From: Paracoccaceae bacterium
GTDB lineage: Bacteria; Pseudomonadota; Alphaproteobacteria; Rhodobacterales; Rhodobacteraceae
Assembly: GCA_026982255.1 (NCBI GenBank)
Contig: JALSHL010000274.1
Span: forward strand, 1-9,620
Length of the DNA: 9,620 nt
Direction of reading: 5' to 3'
The notes beneath the pieces were generated by a model. That model saw only the letters and a list, made by a program, of their open reading frames with translations. It did not search any database and was not told where the DNA came from. Position numbers and translations under genes: made by a program. Numbering within the stretch: the stretch's first letter is position 1; every line of letters begins with the position of its first letter. This document shows, piece after piece, positions 6,679 to 9,620 of the stretch.

Positions 6679-6720
6679 AACATGCGCGGGAACGCGATGT
6701 TATGCAATAACATGCGCCGG
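6679..6720. repeat. Pair of 12-bp direct repeats, 30 bp apart
   Basis: AACATGCGCGGG (6679-6690) and AACATGCGCCGG (6709-6720) match at 11 of 12 positions and are offset by exactly 30 bp, close to three helical turns, which would put both copies on the same DNA face. OmpR-family winged helices usually bind direct repeats, so this is a plausible operator for the regulator encoded just downstream. The first copy lies 7-18 nt upstream of the small exported protein's start codon. Confidence 0.5.
6697..6713. promoter_or_regulatory. 17-bp perfect dyad, candidate operator
   Basis: ATGTTAT (6697-6703) and ATAACAT (6707-6713) are exact reverse complements around GCA. The AT-rich dyad stands out in GC-rich surroundings, lies 25-41 nt upstream of the leftward start codon, and its right arm overlaps the second 12-bp direct repeat. 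It fits a site for a dimeric repressor or activator controlling the leftward operon. The protein that binds it is unknown. Confidence 0.45.
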
Positions 6721-6849
6721 TTTCCGGACGGTTATCCCCTATCAACGCGCCGATATTGCCTAACTTTCGGATGGTGGCCCAGTGTGAGCCTATCGATGAC
6801 ATGCCGCCATGGATGCGGATCACACAACAGGGCCGCTGCGCCATCACAC

Positions 6850-6854
6850 AAGGA
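6850..6854 (+). promoter_or_regulatory. Ribosome binding site fixing the start at 6863
   Basis: AAGGA lies 8 nt before the ATG at 6863. It supports that start over the in-frame ATG at 6809, which would put 18 polar, His-rich residues in front of an otherwise standard signal peptide. Confidence 0.7.
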
Positions 6855-6862
6855 ATATCGTT

Positions 6863-7399
6863 ATGAAAACCAAGCTCACTGCCATCGTCACTGCCCTTTC
6901 CATAGCAGTTTCCGGCACGACTGTTACACCGGCACAGGCCGCCCCCAGCGAACGGGACGTCTGGCTGTTCCTGTTCGGGGCGGTTGCCGGAGCCGTGATC
7001 GCCAACAATACGGCCGCGACGCCTGCCCCCGCACCGCGTCCGGTTACTTTTTCCACCGGCCCGCTCAATGTGCGCCAGACCTATTCCTTCGATCTGGATC
7101 GTGGTCGCGTGACCGAGAACCGCAACGCCGATATCTGGTTTCAGGCACTCGATGGCCGTCGCCGCTATCTGAAGCCGATCAACGGTGCGAAGATCGCGGT
7201 CGGGGATCGCACCAACCGTGGTTATCGCGGTTGCTCCCGTGCCACCTATACCACGCGTCGGGTGCCGCTGAATGTGGTGCCGGAAGGGTCCTATATCTGC
7301 GTCAAAACCAGTCAGGGTCGTTACAGCCAGTTCCGCATCAACGACATCATCGGCGGGCGCAACAAGACCCTGCGTCTGGGATATACCACCTGGCAGTAA
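6863..7399 (+). CDS. Exported protein of unknown function
   Basis: A 178-residue protein with a signal peptide (MKTKLTAIVTALSIAVSGTTVTPAQA, cleavage after about residue 26). A second hydrophobic, glycine/alanine-rich stretch follows at about 33-48 (LFLFGAVAGAVIA), which might hold it at the membrane or act as a small zipper. Next is a Pro/Ala-rich linker (PAPAPRP at about 54-60). The C-terminal part is a probable beta-rich domain of about 115 residues, with SFDLDRG, DIWFQ, GYRGC and GSYICVKT motifs, two cysteines that could pair, and the tail LGYTTW. I recognise no named family. The pattern recalls secreted bacterial domains of unknown function that pair a FDxDxG strand with an ICVxT strand, but that is only an impression. 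It is divergent from the small exported protein/regulator pair and could be a target of that regulator. A strong terminator follows. Confidence 0.8.
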   Translation: MKTKLTAIVTALSIAVSGTTVTPAQAAPSERDVWLFLFGAVAGAVIANNTAATPAPAPRPVTFSTGPLNVRQTYSFDLDRGRVTENRNADIWFQALDGRRRYLKPINGAKIAVGDRTNRGYRGCSRATYTTRRVPLNVVPEGSYICVKTSQGRYSQFRINDIIGGRNKTLRLGYTTWQ

Positions 7400-7423
7400 G
7401 TCCTCCCCGACTGCCAGCCCCTC

Positions 7424-7450
7424 GGCCCGCCGGAAACGGCGGGCCTTTTT
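7424..7450 (+). terminator. Intrinsic terminator after the exported-protein gene
   Basis: A perfect 9-bp GC stem, GGCCCGCCG (7424-7432) and CGGCGGGCC (7437-7445), closes a GAAA tetraloop and is followed by TTTTT (7446-7450). It lies 24 nt past the stop at 7399. On the opposite strand the hairpin follows the dnaE stop (7454) but lacks a U-run, so it terminates mainly in the rightward direction. Confidence 0.92.
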
Positions 7451-7453
7451 CGT

Positions 7454-9620
7454 TCAGAATTCTTCGACCGAGACCACGCCGGGAACGTGTTTGATCGCGC
7501 CCTTGATCTGCGTGTTGACTGCATATTCGCCGGGCAGGGTGATTTCGACCTCGCCGGGCAGATCGGGGTGGAACAGGACCACATTGACCGGACCACGGGG
7601 GCTGCGCTTGTCCGGTGTTTGTGACAGACGGGTGGCGAGTGACGGCACGGCCTCCGCGTCGTTGATAAAGACCTTCAATCCGACAGCGGCCGCGTTCTGT
7701 ACGGCGCTTTCGATGGACTGGAAGCCGCGTGCCAGCAGCTTCAACTGGCCCGATTCCATGTCGGCCTCGACCGACAAAACCACATTGGTGCCGCTGGACA
7801 GCAGATCGCCGGCGGCCTCCAGCGTGTCGGAAAATACCGTGACCTCGTAGCTGCCGCTGGGGTCGGACAGGCCGACAAAGGCAAAGCGGTTGCCGCGTGC
7901 CGATTTGCGGACCTGCACGGCTGAAATGGTTCCGGCCATTTTCGCGCCAATCTTGCGCCCCTCGGCCTTTTGCGTGACCTCGTGCAGGGTCTGGATGCGC
8001 TCGCGTTTCAGGGCGGGCATGTAATCGTCGAGCGGGTGACCGGTCAGGTAGAAGCCGAAGGCCTTGTGTTCCTCGCCCAGCCGCTCCACCGGCAGCCAGT
8101 CCTCGGGCATGGGCAGGCGGGGCGGGGGCAGGTCCTCGCCGCTGTCGCCGAACAGGCTGGACTGGCTGGAGGCCTTTTCGTCATGGCAGGCGGCGGAATA
8201 GGCGACCAGCTTGTCGAGGCTCTCGAACACCTTGCGGCGGTTGGTGTCGAGTTGGTCGAAGGCACCGGAACGCGCCAGCATTTCCAGCGGCCGTTTGCCG
8301 ACCCGTTTCAGGTCCACGCGCCGCGCGAAATCGAACAGGTCCCTGAATACGCCGCCTTCGTTCCGTGCCTCGGTGATCAGTTTCATCGCCTCGGCCCCGA
8401 CGTTTTTCAATCCGCCGAGGGCGTAGACCACCTTGCCATCGGCCACACTGAATCCGGCCTCGGAGCGGTTGACACATGGCGGGACGATCTCCAGCCCCAG
8501 CCCGCCGCGATCTGCCGGTTTGCGGACCTCGTCAGCATAGATCGCCAGCTTGTCGGTCAAGTGCATATCGCAGTTCATCACGCCGGCCATGAATTCGACC
8601 GGATAGTTCGCCTTCAGCCAGGCGGTCTGGTAGGACACCACCGCATAGGCCGCCGCGTGCGATTTGTTGAAACCGTAGTTGGCGAATTTTTCCAACAGGT
8701 CGAAAACCTCGGTCGCCTTGGCCTCGTCCACGCCGTTTTCCGCCGCACCCTTGGCGAATTTCGGGCGCTCGGCGTCCATGGCTTCCTTGATCTTTTTACC
8801 CATTGCACGGCGCAGCATGTCGGCACCGCCGAGCGTATAGCCCGCCATCTCCTGCGCGATCTGCATCACCTGTTCCTGATAGACGATGATGCCCTGCGTC
8901 TCGTCCAGAATATGGTCGATGGAGGGGTGTAGCAGATCGCGCTTGCTACGCCCGTTTTTCACGTCGCAGAATTTCGGGATGTTTTCCATCGGCCCCGGAC
9001 GATACAGGGCCACAAGCGCGATGATGTCCTCGATACAGGTCGGTTTCATCTGGCGGAGCGCATCCATCATGCCCGCGCTCTCCACCTGGAACACCGCGAC
9101 GGTCTTGGCCGAGGCGTAGAGTTCATAGGTTTTCTCGTCATCCAGCGGGATATGCCCGATGTCGATTTCCACCCCGCGCTGTTTCAGCAGGTCCAGCGCG
9201 TTCTGGATCACCGTCAGGGTTTTCAGGCCGAGGAAGTCGAATTTCACCAGCCCCGCCGGCTCCACCCATTTCATGTTGAACTGCGTTGCCGGCATGTCGG
9301 AGCGCGGATCCCGATAAAGCGGCACCAGCTCGTCCAGCGGCCGGTCGCCGATCACCACACCGGCGGCGTGGGTGGAGGCATTGCGCAGCAGACCCTCCAC
9401 CTGTTGTGCGTATTCCAGCAGGCGGGCGACGACCTCTTCCTCGCGCGCCATTTCCTTGAGGCGGGGTTCGTCTTTCAGCGCCTGTTCGATGCTCACCGGT
9501 TTGACGCCATCGACAGGAATCAGCTTCGACAGGCGGTCCACCTGACCATAGGGCATTTGCAGCACCCGCCCGATGTCGCGCACAGCGGCCTTGGACAGCA
9601 GCGCGCCGAAGGTGATGATC
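7454..9620 (-). CDS. dnaE: DNA polymerase III alpha subunit, C-terminal part (cut by right edge)
   Basis: The replicative polymerase subunit. The 721 residues in the window correspond to roughly the C-terminal 60% of the usual ~1150-residue protein. The frame is open to the right edge, beginning IITFGALLSKAAVRDIGRVL, which aligns with the E. coli palm region just after the first two catalytic aspartates. Those two are therefore outside. The third catalytic Asp is present in VKFDFLGLKTL (codon 9238-9236, E. coli Asp555). Further along are YQEQVMQIAQ and GGADMLRRAMGKK (about 8790-8880), YGFNKSHAAAYAVVSYQ (about 8630-8680), an internal beta-clamp-binding pentapeptide QSSLF (8164-8150, equivalent to E. 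coli QADMF), FYLTGHPLDDY (about 8020-8060) and an OB domain (about 7690-7940, with GTISAVQVRKSARGNRFAF). It ends in VVSVEEF. This is the DnaE1 type, with no sign of damage. Confidence 0.97.
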   Translation of the reverse strand, partial: IITFGALLSKAAVRDIGRVLQMPYGQVDRLSKLIPVDGVKPVSIEQALKDEPRLKEMAREEEVVARLLEYAQQVEGLLRNASTHAAGVVIGDRPLDELVPLYRDPRSDMPATQFNMKWVEPAGLVKFDFLGLKTLTVIQNALDLLKQRGVEIDIGHIPLDDEKTYELYASAKTVAVFQVESAGMMDALRQMKPTCIEDIIALVALYRPGPMENIPKFCDVKNGRSKRDLLHPSIDHILDETQGIIVYQEQVMQIAQEMAGYTLGGADMLRRAMGKKIKEAMDAERPKFAKGAAENGVDEAKATEVFDLLEKFANYGFNKSHAAAYAVVSYQTAWLKANYPVEFMAGVMNCDMHLTDKLAIYADEVRKPADRGGLGLEIVPPCVNRSEAGFSVADGKVVYALGGLKNVGAEAMKLITEARNEGGVFRDLFDFARRVDLKRVGKRPLEMLARSGAFDQLDTNRRKVFESLDKLVAYSAACHDEKASSQSSLFGDSGEDLPPPRLPMPEDWLPVERLGEEHKAFGFYLTGHPLDDYMPALKRERIQTLHEVTQKAEGRKIGAKMAGTISAVQVRKSARGNRFAFVGLSDPSGSYEVTVFSDTLEAAGDLLSSGTNVVLSVEADMESGQLKLLARGFQSIESAVQNAAAVGLKVFINDAEAVPSLATRLSQTPDKRSPRGPVNVVLFHPDLPGEVEITLPGEYAVNTQIKGAIKHVPGVVSVEEF

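Larger units (their letters stand above)
6673..6862. promoter_or_regulatory. Divergent regulatory spacer between the two exported-protein genes
   Basis: This 190-bp non-coding spacer must hold promoters for the leftward pair (exported protein and membrane winged helix) and for the rightward exported protein. Its left third contains a 12-bp direct repeat and a 17-bp dyad, listed separately. Its right end has ATCACACAA twice (6819-6827 and 6843-6851). I found no convincing -35/-10 pair on either strand. TTGCCT (6756-6761) and TTGATA (- strand, in the 6740s) are possible -35 elements without good -10 partners. Confidence 0.45.

Noticed and set aside
6669..6683. Four-codon upstream frame (MFQV) whose TGA overlaps the start of the small exported protein
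   Set aside because: It has no Shine-Dalgarno sequence of its own that I can see, and a frame this short is expected by chance. It is noted only because the downstream start has a weak ribosome binding site.
6809..6862. N-terminal extension of the exported protein from the in-frame ATG at 6809
   Set aside because: It would add 18 polar residues before a normal signal peptide, and the good ribosome binding site (6850-6854) serves the ATG at 6863.
7970..8932. Long open frame on the + strand, antisense to dnaE
   Set aside because: It is fully opposite highly conserved dnaE codons, its His/Val/Gln-rich composition mirrors the sense codons, and it has no ribosome binding site or domain.

Overview
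The window looks like ordinary chromosome from an alphaproteobacterium, most likely of the Rhodobacterales/Rhodobacteraceae. The evidence is GC-rich coding sequence, the close match of the proteins to families common there, and a stand-alone MnmD next to a separate FAD oxidoreductase. The assignment comes from recognised protein character, not a database search. I see no mobile elements, CRISPR arrays, tRNAs or rRNAs. The window holds nine protein genes, two of them cut by the window edges.

Layout. At the left edge, the N-terminal part of dapA (lysine/cell-wall precursor synthesis) runs leftward from 395. It is divergent from a complete soluble lytic transglycosylase gene (527-2491, +). That gene meets a leftward two-gene unit tail to tail: mnmD (tRNA wobble-uridine methyltransferase, 3342-4019) followed by an EamA/DMT permease (2488-3345). 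These two overlap by 4 nt, and the permease stop overlaps the transglycosylase stop in a shared CTAG. Divergent from mnmD, with only 43 bp between, is a FAD-dependent DAO-family oxidoreductase (4063-5175). It is a candidate for the oxidase half of a split MnmC. A trxC-type thioredoxin with an N-terminal zinc motif follows (5271-5708).

The trxC stop abuts, with no spacer, the stop of a leftward gene for an unusual membrane protein (5709-6404). It has two transmembrane helices followed by a C-terminal OmpR-type winged helix. That gene overlaps by 29 nt the gene upstream of it, which encodes a small exported protein (6376-6672). A 190-bp divergent spacer follows, carrying a 12-bp direct repeat and a 17-bp perfect dyad. 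Next come a second exported protein of unknown function (6863-7399, +), a strong intrinsic terminator (7424-7450), and the C-terminal two thirds of dnaE (Pol III alpha), which runs leftward from beyond the right edge.

Most of the window is housekeeping. The parts most worth following up are the exported-protein/membrane winged-helix pair with its repeat-bearing upstream region, which could be a ToxR/ToxS-like one-component envelope sensor with reversed domain order, and the divergent MnmD/oxidoreductase pair. Neither is proven by sequence alone.
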